IMG/VR virus record: IMGVR_UViG_3300031215_000009
Coordinates: 17,442-81,441 of that record
Source of the DNA: a virus
Strand: one strand, 5' to 3'
DNA length: 64,000 nucleotides
Shown here: piece by piece, positions 49,871 through 58,369 of the stretch
Layout: every line of letters starts with the position of its first letter
How positions within the stretch are numbered: the stretch's first letter is position 1
Translations under genes and position numbers: made by a program
Notes under the pieces: model-generated
What the model was told of the DNA's origin: nothing
The model's database searches: none
What the model saw: the letters and a program-made list of their open reading frames with translations, nothing else

Positions 49871-50200
49871 ATGGCAACACCAATTGTTAGATTAAAACTT
49901 AGTGACATTTTTAAATCATTTCAAATAGATTTAAGAGGGTTTTATAAGAATAGAGTATATGTACAACACCATTTACATATACAACCGTCAGAGATAGATT
50001 CTATGTGTTATTATGAATATCAATGGATGCTTAAAGATTTAGTAGAAATGTTAAAAGAACAAAATGGTGACAAATCCACTAGTCAAGAAGAAACAAACAG
50101 TCAGATGGAAGATATGAAAAACAAAACAAGTAAGTACACGAAAGGGTTTGGTGGTAACAATGTGCCAAAATTAGGCAGTTTCAAAATGCCGAAGATGTAA
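49871..50200 (+). CDS. small tail-assembly-type protein, 3' end duplicated downstream
   Basis: 109 residues. The centre YVQHHLHIQPSEIDSMCYYE then YQWMLKDLVEMLKEQN resembles small assembly proteins in front of tape-measure genes of myophages. The tail NNVPKLGSFKMPKM is basic. Its last 34 coding bases recur, imperfectly, at 50340-50373 behind an inserted leader element. So the 3' end was replaced or copied by an insertion event. Confidence 0.62.
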   Translation: MATPIVRLKLSDIFKSFQIDLRGFYKNRVYVQHHLHIQPSEIDSMCYYEYQWMLKDLVEMLKEQNGDKSTSQEETNSQMEDMKNKTSKYTKGFGGNNVPKLGSFKMPKM

Positions 50201-50373
50201 TTCTGATTAAATAAAAGAAAGGGAATCACTGGACTGGAATCCTATCCCTTTCTAAAATAAACACAACAATTATTTGTATAATTTAGAATGGTGCACACCA
50301 TCTGGAAATACCCTACATTGGATGATTAAATAACATAACAAAGTTAGGTAATTTCAAAATGCCAAAAATGTAA
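50201..50373 (+). mobile_element. 173-bp insertion with duplicated 3' gene end
   Basis: Between the stop at 50200 and 50373 lies a leader hairpin, a 13-codon stub (50288-50329), a GATTAAATA box (50324), and a second copy of the KLGxFKMPKM-stop coding end (50340-50373, about 30 of 34 bases the same as 50167-50200). This is what remains if a homing-type element entered the 3' end of the gene and later lost its own gene. Confidence 0.55.
50206..50287 (+). promoter_or_regulatory. mobile-gene leader, copy 4 (divergent)
   Basis: GATTAAATA, then AGAAAGGGA (50215-50223) pairing with TCCCTTTCT (50245-50253) around GGACTGGAATCC, close to the inner hairpin of copy 2. The sequence after it is different; an ATG at 50288 opens only 13 codons (MVHTIWKYPTLDD). 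Confidence 0.6.
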
Positions 50374-50387
50374 AATAGTCAATTTAG

Positions 50388-53300
50388 ATGGGTGAAAATT
50401 TAGTAGCAGGAATATTAAAGAATATTGAAAGAATGTCTGAAGTTAATATTAATGTTAATTATGACATTCTTTTAGGTATAAAAAAGAATAATATTATTCT
50501 TTCGAAAGTAATAGGTAAAGAACTTAGGATTCAAACAAAACTTTTAAAGGAAATTGTAAATAATTTAACAGGTAGTTCTGTTAATAGTTCACTAAAAGAT
50601 ATAGGTAATCAAACAGGAAATATTTTTAAACGCATTACAAAGAATTTAACAAGTGGTTCTGTTGGTGATTCGCCTATCAAAAAGAAAGAAGACACTTCTG
50701 ATGACAGTTCACCAAAAAATAAGAAAGAAAAATCTTCTGGTCTTGCCTTAGCAGCGCTTGGTATTAAAAACTTTGCACTTATGCTTAAAAAAGGGGCATC
50801 TAAAAACGTTACTAAATTAGCAAAAGCAATCACATTATTAACTAAATCAGTAGAAGGGTTTGCAAAAGCTGTTAATAAAATAGACGAAAAAAAGTTTAAA
50901 TCATTTATGGAAATTTTCTTGCCAATTGGTAAGAAAATTTTCATGTTTTCATTACTTATTGCACTATCAGCACCACTATTGATGATTGGGTTAATTACAA
51001 CACTACCTTTATTGTTTTTGTGGGTTAAATTCTTTAATTGGATAGGAAAATCATCAAAGAAAATAAACAAAGGCGTAAAAATGCTTTTATTTATAGCATT
51101 ATCAACTGCAGTAGTTACTTTAACTGTTTTAATGGCATCTTATGCATTAGGTTCACCATTAAAAACAATGGCAGCATTTGTCTTAGTTGCAGCATCATTG
51201 TTAATTTTAACTTTAGCATATTTCTTAATATCTAAATCTAGTAAAAGTTTAAAAACAGGAGTACTTACAATGTTAATGATGGCTTTAACTACCGCACTAT
51301 TAGTAGCAATTGTTATTATTGCATCTAAGAATCTTGGAGGACCAGAAGAAACATTAATTGCATTTGGGTTAATCGCTGGTTCTTTATTACTTCTTGCATT
51401 TACGTTTTTCCTTATAAGTAAAGTTAAAGGTGATGTTATTGCTGGTTCAGTTGCATTATTAATAGGTGCTGTTGCTGTTATTGCACTTGCTACTGCAATG
51501 ATAATATGGATGAAAGCAAATACAACATGGGAAGGATTAGCAATGTTAGGAGCTGCAATTTTAGGATTAGGTCTTGCTATGGTAGGGTTTGGTGCTGTTT
51601 CTGGATTAGTTATTCCTGGTGCGGCTGCATTAGTTCTTGCTAGTGTTGGTTTATTAGTTTTTTCATCTGCTGTAATGGTTTGGATGAAAGCAAAAACAAC
51701 ATGGGAAGGTATTGGAATGTTAGGAGCTGCAATTATTGGTGTTGGTGTAGCAATGGCTGGTTGGGGAGCAGTTGCTTTTTTAATCATTCCGGGGGCAGCA
51801 GCAATGGTAATAACGGCAGGTGGTTTGTTAATGTTTACACAATCACTTAAAAACTTTCAAGAAGCAAAATGGTCAACAAATAACACAGACAACTTGTTAT
51901 ATTCTATCGAAACTATATTAACAGGGTTCATTACTATATTTGATGATATATCATATAGTGACATTGCAAAAGCAATGTTTGGTGCTAATTTATTAGGAGA
52001 TTTAGGAAATAGTATTAGTCAATTTGCATCCGGGCTAAGCGCATTTGCATCAGGTCAAGAACCCGAATTTGCAGTAAAAGATGGTAAACTGATTTTAGTT
52101 GGTACTAAACCTTTAGGGAAAGACTTAGGTAAAAGAGTAGGAGACACAATTAAAGCTTTGGTTGATCCATTAGTTAGTGATTCAAGTGTATTAGCAAATT
52201 TAGGTGCTGGAGCAGGTTTATTTTTTGATGGACCAATTGGTAATGGTATTGATTTATTAGGAAGATTAGGAAATAGTATTTCTGGATTTGCTAAAGGTTT
52301 ACAATCTATGGCAGAATTAAAAATTCCTATATATGGTAAAAATGATAAAGGTGAATTAGTTGTTACAGGATATGATAAAATGCCTGAAGGATTTGGTGGT
52401 TTAGTTGGAAAGAATATTAAAGCTTTGGTTGATCCATTAGTTAGTGATTCAAGTGTATTAGCAAATTTAGGTGCTGGAGCAGGTTTATTTTTTGATGGAC
52501 CAATTGGTAATGGTATTGATTTATTAGGAAGATTAGGAAATAGTTTAGCCGGTTTTGCAAAAGGTGTACAAGCGTGGGCAAAATTAAAAATTCCTATATA
52601 TGGTAAAAATGATAAAGGTGAATTAGTTGTTACAGGATATGATAAAATGCCTGAAGGGTTTTCAACAAAAGTTGGGGATAATATAAAAATGATGGTTACC
52701 GCTTTAACAAAACCACTAGAAGATTTAGGTAAAAAAGATGGTGGGTGGTTTAGTTCATCGGATTACGAAAACGGATTAAAATTATTAGGAGAATTAGGAG
52801 CACCATTAGAATCACTAGCAAATGCAGCAGAAAAATTTAGTTCTGTTGATGTTGACCCATTAAAAGTTAAAAATGTTGTTAGTGGAACAATTAAATCCTT
52901 TGTTCAAGCATTATCTAAAGATGCTCTTAAAGGACTGGACGAAAAGAAAGGTAAAACAATTCTTGATGGATTTAATTACTTTGCGGATGCTGTAACTAAA
53001 ATAGCAGGTAAAGATACTAAAGATATTGGAACAATGTTTACTAAAGTTAAAGATTCTATTAATACAATGGATTTAAAGAAATTAAACAAATTAAATGACC
53101 TTGCATATAACCTTAGTAAATTTGCTGAAAATATGAAAGGTTCATTTGGTGATTTAGAAGATGTATTAGAAAAACTATCTGATGTTATTAATGAAATGAA
53201 TGGATTGCAAATTGCGGTTCCAAATACAACTAATCAACCTACTACACAAGTAACAAACACAACTCCTACTAATTCACAAAATACTGAATTTAAAACATTA

Positions 53301-53396
53301 GATTTGGGACCATTGTTAGCAGAATTAGATGACATCAAGAATGTGTTAATGTCTGGTATTGAGGTAGAAGTGAAAGGTAATAACCTAAGTTCATAA
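50388..53396 (+). CDS. tape-measure-like protein
   Basis: 1002 residues, largest plus-strand gene. Residues 120-490 hold about ten hydrophobic Ala/Leu/Val-rich stretches (FSLLIALSAPLLMIGLITTL, MLLFIALSTAVVTLTVLMA and others) as in tape-measure proteins. Then two near-identical 89-residue units (IKALVDPLVSDSSVLANLGA ... GELVVTGYDKMPEGF). A helical region and an Asn/Thr linker close the protein. Position after small tail genes, with PhoH and tail tube following, supports a tail ruler or hub role (T4 gp29 counterpart, but longer). A membrane protein is less likely in this context. Confidence 0.68.
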   Translation: MGENLVAGILKNIERMSEVNINVNYDILLGIKKNNIILSKVIGKELRIQTKLLKEIVNNLTGSSVNSSLKDIGNQTGNIFKRITKNLTSGSVGDSPIKKKEDTSDDSSPKNKKEKSSGLALAALGIKNFALMLKKGASKNVTKLAKAITLLTKSVEGFAKAVNKIDEKKFKSFMEIFLPIGKKIFMFSLLIALSAPLLMIGLITTLPLLFLWVKFFNWIGKSSKKINKGVKMLLFIALSTAVVTLTVLMASYALGSPLKTMAAFVLVAASLLILTLAYFLISKSSKSLKTGVLTMLMMALTTALLVAIVIIASKNLGGPEETLIAFGLIAGSLLLLAFTFFLISKVKGDVIAGSVALLIGAVAVIALATAMIIWMKANTTWEGLAMLGAAILGLGLAMVGFGAVSGLVIPGAAALVLASVGLLVFSSAVMVWMKAKTTWEGIGMLGAAIIGVGVAMAGWGAVAFLIIPGAAAMVITAGGLLMFTQSLKNFQEAKWSTNNTDNLLYSIETILTGFITIFDDISYSDIAKAMFGANLLGDLGNSISQFASGLSAFASGQEPEFAVKDGKLILVGTKPLGKDLGKRVGDTIKALVDPLVSDSSVLANLGAGAGLFFDGPIGNGIDLLGRLGNSISGFAKGLQSMAELKIPIYGKNDKGELVVTGYDKMPEGFGGLVGKNIKALVDPLVSDSSVLANLGAGAGLFFDGPIGNGIDLLGRLGNSLAGFAKGVQAWAKLKIPIYGKNDKGELVVTGYDKMPEGFSTKVGDNIKMMVTALTKPLEDLGKKDGGWFSSSDYENGLKLLGELGAPLESLANAAEKFSSVDVDPLKVKNVVSGTIKSFVQALSKDALKGLDEKKGKTILDGFNYFADAVTKIAGKDTKDIGTMFTKVKDSINTMDLKKLNKLNDLAYNLSKFAENMKGSFGDLEDVLEKLSDVINEMNGLQIAVPNTTNQPTTQVTNTTPTNSQNTEFKTLDLGPLLAELDDIKNVLMSGIEVEVKGNNLSS
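52152..52657 (+). repeat. two 267-bp tandem repeats in the tape-measure gene
   Basis: AAAGCTTTGGTTGATCC begins at 52152 and again at 52419. The units are almost identical in DNA over most of their length, including silent positions, so the duplication is recent. Confidence 0.88.
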
Positions 53397-53436
53397 ATCA
53401 GTTATAATTTCAGTTAAATATCATATAAGAACAAAA

Positions 53437-54249
53437 TTGTATGTTATGAAAACAAGAAAATTAAGTTCCACTGATAAAGAAGAAGTGTCGGAATATTTAG
53501 AAAATATTATAATTAATTTAAAAACAAAAAATTTTATGGACAATCAAGGAAATTACTCTCAATTTAAAAAAGACATTTCGGTAGCGAAATTCAAAAATAA
53601 TTCAACAAATCAAGGTGCAATAGTTAAATCTATTACAAGTAAAGATAATACTATCACAATTGTTCATGGAAGACCTGGAACAGGTAAAACATTTTCAGCA
53701 ATCCAAGGAGCATTAAAAACATTTAAAAATGGTTCTTATAAGAAAATCTACTTAACTAAGTCCGTAAAGACATTGGATAATAAATCTGAAGATATTGGAT
53801 TCTTAAAAGGGTCATTAGAAGAAAAGATTGCACCATTCATGTTTTCTTATGATTTCAACTTTAAACAAATCATAAGTCCAACAGTTTATATGGCAGCAAG
53901 AGAACAACAAGTTATTGAATTTTTACCTTTGGCATATATTAGAGGAATTGGTCTAAATAACTGTATAATCATTTTAGATGAAGCACAAAATATAAACAAT
54001 GCTATTTTAAGGACTGTTTTATCGCGTATAGGACAAAATTGTAAACTTATTATATTAGGTGATACTCAACAAAAAGATAGTTCATCTGGACACACCTCAG
54101 GACTTGAGTTTTTAATTAAACATTTTTCAGACATAAAAGGATTCACTGTTATTGAAATGACTGCTGAAGATCAAAGTAGAGCTGATATTATTAATCAAAT
54201 TGAAGATAGATACGAAGAATTAGAAAAAAAGGGTACTAAAGTAGGATAG
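53437..54249 (+). CDS. phoH: PhoH-like ATPase
   Basis: 270 residues (267 from a second ATG at 53446, which gives better spacing to the TTAAATA box at 53414). ITIVHGRPGTGKTFSAIQGAL is Walker A, NCIIILDEAQNIN Walker B, LIILGDTQQKDSS the following motif, all typical of PhoH. Phage PhoH proteins are common in T4-like marine phages; suggested roles are RNA metabolism. The N-terminal 65 residues are unassigned. Confidence 0.88.
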   Translation: MYVMKTRKLSSTDKEEVSEYLENIIINLKTKNFMDNQGNYSQFKKDISVAKFKNNSTNQGAIVKSITSKDNTITIVHGRPGTGKTFSAIQGALKTFKNGSYKKIYLTKSVKTLDNKSEDIGFLKGSLEEKIAPFMFSYDFNFKQIISPTVYMAAREQQVIEFLPLAYIRGIGLNNCIIILDEAQNINNAILRTVLSRIGQNCKLIILGDTQQKDSSSGHTSGLEFLIKHFSDIKGFTVIEMTAEDQSRADIINQIEDRYEELEKKGTKVG

Positions 54250-54267
54250 TATTTAAAAAAGAGCATA

Positions 54268-54299
54268 AAAAAGGGAACTATTAATTTAGTTCCCTTTTT
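54268..54299. terminator. bidirectional terminator
   Basis: AAAAGGGAACTA (from 54269) pairs with TAGTTCCCTTTT (54287-54298). Between the convergent phoH and tail-tube genes. Confidence 0.83.
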
Positions 54300-54314
54300 G
54301 TTTTTTAATTCTTA

Positions 54315-54866
54315 TTAAGCTTGAATTTCTGTCCAGTAATCACTTCTAAAAGTAACTTCTAATTCCAGTGGATCACCAGAAGTATAATCTAATGGTAATT
54401 CTGGTAAATCCCCGTTGATGAAACAATCGTGGAATGTTCTTTGCCAATGCACATCTCCAACTCTATTATACATTGTAACGATAATTTTAGCATCAGCATA
54501 GTCTTTTTTAAGGCCCATTTCACCAGTAAGTGGATTATAACCTAATCTTTTCCAATCTCTTAAAGTATTGTAGATGTAATTTGAATTATCATCATTTAAG
54601 TTCATTGAAAAGTTAATTGCTAAATCAACTATTGTGTTTGTCGGAACAGTACTAAGGTGTGACCTTTTTGCTGTTTTAAATTCTTGTTCTACGGCTTCTT
54701 GTCCAAGTTCAGTAGTTAAACCACCAATACTTCTAACATGTTCTAAACACATTTCTCCACCACCAACACCAGGAGGTGGTAGTATAGTAATTTCAAATAA
54801 ATTGCCTGCGACAAATTCATATTTGTTTACCGATGCCTTTGAATTTTTATAATGAGGTAAGTTCAT
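54315..54866 (-). CDS. 19: tail tube protein gp19
   Basis: 183 residues (T4 163). NKYEFVAGNLFEITILPPPG, a cross-shaped tube fold start, continues with an RSIGGL strand, VDLAINFSMNLNDDNSNYI, LRDWKRLGYNPLTGEMGLKK and a C-terminal FHDCFINGDLPELPLDYTSG, all usual in gp19. It forms the inner tube of the tail. It lies downstream of the sheath gene on the minus strand, so the order sheath then tube is as in T4. Confidence 0.85.
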   Translation of the reverse strand: MNLPHYKNSKASVNKYEFVAGNLFEITILPPPGVGGGEMCLEHVRSIGGLTTELGQEAVEQEFKTAKRSHLSTVPTNTIVDLAINFSMNLNDDNSNYIYNTLRDWKRLGYNPLTGEMGLKKDYADAKIIVTMYNRVGDVHWQRTFHDCFINGDLPELPLDYTSGDPLELEVTFRSDYWTEIQA

Positions 54867-54900
54867 ATATTGTTATTTATTTTACTTTTCTTTTTAGTAT

Positions 54901-54936
54901 TAAGATATAGCGAACTAATTAGTTCGCTATATCTTA
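54901..54936. other. 36-bp perfect palindrome between sheath and tube genes
   Basis: TAAGATATAGCGAACTAA (54901-54918) is followed directly by its exact reverse complement (54919-54936). On the minus strand it starts right at the end of a GATTAAATA box, so it would be the 5' end of the tube mRNA. It could also terminate the sheath transcript. Confidence 0.85.
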
Positions 54937-54943
54937 TTTAATC
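54935..54943 (-). promoter_or_regulatory. late-type promoter box for gp19
   Basis: Minus-strand GATTAAATA, abutting the palindrome. Confidence 0.5.
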
Positions 54944-54948
54944 ATTTA

Positions 54949-57900
54949 TTATGCTACTGTGAATTCTCCAGCCGCAATTCCACCTGTTCTTAGAATAGTT
55001 ACTCTTTGTACAAGTTTTCCTAAACCTCTTACAGGTTCAACTGCGATGTCAATAATACCCATATCATTATCAATAACTTCATTAGTATTATTTACAGTAT
55101 TCATTATTGTTGAGAAATCATATAATCCACCATCATTCAAGATTTGTCCTAAGAATCCATCAACTAAAGTTTTGATTTCTAATCTTGTTTGAACTGTGTT
55201 AAATTCCCATCTGTAATTTTTAAGGATAGATTCAACAGTTTCTTCAATATAAATTAACAATTCTCTAACATGAATACTTGACAATGCTGATTTGATATTT
55301 TGTTGTGCTGTTTGGTTAGCATTAATTACGTTTCCGAAACCTCTACTTGGAACAGTTACATTCAATCCAAATGGTTCTACTGCATCTAATCCTTTTCTAT
55401 CATAGATATATTCAACACCTACTATGTTATTTCCAGACAATACCCCTCTTCTTGGTCCTGCAATAATAGAATATGGTTGTGAACTTCTATATTTGGCCAT
55501 AAAGTTATTTGACACATAAGCTGCTGGTGGAACTAACTTTGTAGATGGTCCTTCTCTCATTACTAAGTAAGGGTGAAAGAATCCAACATAGTTTGAACCT
55601 TGATTTAAACTTGGCAACGAGAATGTGTTACTTGGGTTAAAATCTTGATTACCTCCAGTTGCAACATATCTTGGGTCAAAATCACTTCTCGTATTTAACT
55701 TGAATAGTGGATTGATTGAATCATCAAATTGTTTAACAGATGGTGCATTTAAGATTGCAAATGCAAACTTTCTATCTCTACATAATGAAGATAATACATT
55801 TTTACTATTTGGTTCAATTAAACCATCAAAAGTATCAACAATATATCTAAAGATAATTGCTTCTCTATCTGCTAATGCAGAATATAATCCAGTGTTAGTT
55901 AAAACACCCATGATTTCATTTTGTCTTAAAGCAGTACCATTTGGTAATTGTGCTTCTCTCATTACAAACCCATCAAGTCCATGAACATTATAGTTAGTAA
56001 CGAAATTTTGTACTGACTTATATCTTTCTACTTCATCGTTAGATGTTCCGAAATATACAGGGTCAATTGTTTTAACAGTTACAATTTGTGTAAGTGAATC
56101 TTCTTTTACAGAATCTATTCTTGTATATCTTGTATTTCCTGTTCTTGGGTCAAATTTAGTTTTAGTTGAACCATCGTCAAAACTTCTAATTAAGTATTCT
56201 TCAGGTTTAATATCACCTACTTTATATATACTAGTTCCACCTACACTATAAGTAAATTCATAGTCAGATATTTTAGTTACATTAAAGGTTTTGTTGATTG
56301 CACCTGCAATAGATTTAATATCCATTGTAATTCCAAATCCTGCTAAACTTTCTGGTGTTAATGTGTAGTAAGTTATCCCATGAGATAATTTATCAACACC
56401 TAACAATCCATCAAGACCATCGCCAGTTGATCCATCAGCAACTCTTGAAACGATTTCAAATGTTTCATAAGCACCACCGGCCACTTTTACAGTATCACCA
56501 CTTGATAAAACACCAGAAATATAATCAATACCAGATTCCGCAGATTGTGTAAACACATATCCAGGAGTATCGAATACTTGGATAGCAACTTCATTATAAA
56601 CCGGTAATGTTTCATCATTACTTAAACTATATGCAGAACCATCAATGAATAAAGATTCTGTTCCGGCTTCATTTAAAGGATAAATTTGAATACTGATTTT
56701 GTCAGTACTTAAAGATACATCTTTTGCTAATGCCATTGTTGTTGTTCCAGCAGTTGCACCATTTACACCAATAGTTGATGAACATTCGATGAAACTTACA
56801 TTTGCAGCAACTGTTGTTGCCCATGATAACCATGTAGCATCATCAGCAAATAAACTTGTACCTCCTGTTGCAAAAGCATCAGTAGATGAAGGTGCATATA
56901 TTGTTACAGTATCATATTTCCCTGTTGCACCTGCATAAGCAGCTGTATCTGTTAAAGATGATTGTGCATTTGCAGCACCAGTATAAGAAGTAGCACCATA
57001 AAAATCAACAGTGTTTGCTTCGAAATTTAATACCTCAGAATCGTAGTCTTCCGCAGAGTATGTTAAATCCTCAACTACTGTACCTAAGTAAGATAAGTAA
57101 TTAATTTTATTTAAAGAAGATGAACCTTCAATTGTTCCACCTAACAAGTCAATTACTGTACCTGATAATAATGTAGAACCATCAAACAAATCATCATCAA
57201 TTGAACAAAACAATCCGTTGAATGCAGTTTCTAAGTTAATTAAATCTTGGATATATAAATCAGTTCCGTCATTATCTTGGAAGTTTGGAATTAAAACTCC
57301 AATGTACTCACCTAAAGATATTACGTTTGGATTTTCTAATAATGAAACTAAACCATCTGATTCGTTTCCAACTGAATCTGTGTAAATTTTCTTGATACCA
57401 TTAGTATCAAAGTAATCACCTAAAATCGGATCAACAGATAATTTTTCAAAATCAGTATAATCTCCTTTAATTACGTTAACTCTTACACAGTAATCATTAA
57501 TGAAATCGGAACCATCCATAAATTCTGGAACATCTGCTTCACCATACCAATCATTTGCAGTAATATCAAGACCTTGAATTCTATCTTGTGTTACAATAAC
57601 TGATATTTTTTTTCTACCAACGTTACTAAAGTTCAATAAAGACTTTGTGTAACCATCTTGGTTATTAATGTTTTTCAACGCCTTGTCTGTGTCTAATTTC
57701 CAGAACTTAGATGTGTTGAAGTTTCCTGATAAAGGAGCATAACCTGTTTTTTGGTTAGCTTCGTTTGCTGCAGTAGAAAAACTAATAAACTCAGTTGTAT
57801 CAAGTTCAGAATCCAACTTTAATAAGTTTAATGCGATGATTGGAGAATCCAATAACATCTCACTAGCACTTAAATGGAAGTAAGAACCTTTTTTTTCTAA

Positions 57901-58101
57901 TTGCTTATCTCTTTTTCCATATACACTCTCGAAGAATGCATAATCCTGACAAAATACCGGAGTATTGAAAGGTCCAACTTTACTAAATCCAATAATCAAT
58001 CTGATTGTTGAAGTCGTAGTTGTTACGATTTGTGATTTGTCGAATTCAAATACATACACACCTGAACTCTTAATATTAGACAAATATACGGGTAAACTCA
58101 T
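54949..58101 (-). CDS. 18: tail sheath protein gp18, very long
   Basis: 1050 residues (T4 659). The N-terminus IKSSGVYVFEFDKSQI... and QDYAFFESVYG, and the C-terminal half SNYVGFFHPYLVMREGPSTK followed by VPPAAYVSNNFMAKYRSSQP, SALSSIHVRELLIYIEETVE and SILKNYRWEFN, match contractile sheath proteins. The middle (about residues 330-700) has extra Ser/Thr/Gly-rich beta domains that are probably exposed on the sheath surface and explain the size. It contracts to drive the tube into the host. Third positions are rich in C, in keeping with high expression. Confidence 0.88.
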   Translation of the reverse strand: MSLPVYLSNIKSSGVYVFEFDKSQIVTTTTSTIRLIIGFSKVGPFNTPVFCQDYAFFESVYGKRDKQLEKKGSYFHLSASEMLLDSPIIALNLLKLDSELDTTEFISFSTAANEANQKTGYAPLSGNFNTSKFWKLDTDKALKNINNQDGYTKSLLNFSNVGRKKISVIVTQDRIQGLDITANDWYGEADVPEFMDGSDFINDYCVRVNVIKGDYTDFEKLSVDPILGDYFDTNGIKKIYTDSVGNESDGLVSLLENPNVISLGEYIGVLIPNFQDNDGTDLYIQDLINLETAFNGLFCSIDDDLFDGSTLLSGTVIDLLGGTIEGSSSLNKINYLSYLGTVVEDLTYSAEDYDSEVLNFEANTVDFYGATSYTGAANAQSSLTDTAAYAGATGKYDTVTIYAPSSTDAFATGGTSLFADDATWLSWATTVAANVSFIECSSTIGVNGATAGTTTMALAKDVSLSTDKISIQIYPLNEAGTESLFIDGSAYSLSNDETLPVYNEVAIQVFDTPGYVFTQSAESGIDYISGVLSSGDTVKVAGGAYETFEIVSRVADGSTGDGLDGLLGVDKLSHGITYYTLTPESLAGFGITMDIKSIAGAINKTFNVTKISDYEFTYSVGGTSIYKVGDIKPEEYLIRSFDDGSTKTKFDPRTGNTRYTRIDSVKEDSLTQIVTVKTIDPVYFGTSNDEVERYKSVQNFVTNYNVHGLDGFVMREAQLPNGTALRQNEIMGVLTNTGLYSALADREAIIFRYIVDTFDGLIEPNSKNVLSSLCRDRKFAFAILNAPSVKQFDDSINPLFKLNTRSDFDPRYVATGGNQDFNPSNTFSLPSLNQGSNYVGFFHPYLVMREGPSTKLVPPAAYVSNNFMAKYRSSQPYSIIAGPRRGVLSGNNIVGVEYIYDRKGLDAVEPFGLNVTVPSRGFGNVINANQTAQQNIKSALSSIHVRELLIYIEETVESILKNYRWEFNTVQTRLEIKTLVDGFLGQILNDGGLYDFSTIMNTVNNTNEVIDNDMGIIDIAVEPVRGLGKLVQRVTILRTGGIAAGEFTVA

Positions 58102-58122
58102 AATTTTAATCTTATTTTAGTA

Positions 58123-58131
58123 TATTTAATC
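58123..58131 (-). promoter_or_regulatory. late-type promoter box for gp18
   Basis: Minus-strand GATTAAATA 21 nt before the sheath start codon. Confidence 0.52.
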
Positions 58132-58150
58132 AAAAATAAACTAGAAATAG

Positions 58151-58182
58151 TTTGTATTTGTCAAATTTATCTCGTATCTTTA
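58151..58182 (+). promoter_or_regulatory. Bacteroidetes-type promoter candidate
   Basis: TTTG (58151-58154), 20 nt, TATCTTTA (58175-58182). Same spacing as at 10005. It would start a leader of about 180 nt before the sigma-like gene at 58370. Confidence 0.5.
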
Positions 58183-58266
58183 TCGAAGGATAATAGTATT
58201 TGTAAAATAAATTAAAAAAATACCACATGAAATAAAATAAAACAGTATTAATATACATATAATAAT

Positions 58267-58316
58267 TGTACAATTCACCAGGGGTAATATTAATACTCTT
58301 TGGGTAAATTGTATAA
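58267..58316 (+). other. stem-loop in leader of sigma-like gene
   Basis: TACAATTCACC pairs with GGGTAAATTGTA with one mismatch, around an AT-rich loop (AGGGGTAATATTAATACTC). No T run follows, so it looks like a leader structure more than a terminator. Together with the promoter it fills the 268-nt divergent region. Confidence 0.5.
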
Positions 58317-58369
58317 TGAAGGGAATTAAATAAACAATTATAAACAAAGTAAAAATAAAGTAGGTAAGT

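Noticed and set aside
51140-51787. Minus-strand frame of 215 residues opposite the tape-measure gene
   Set aside because: Low-complexity composition (Ala/Ile/Asn/Pro) caused by the hydrophobic codons on the plus strand; no start signals.
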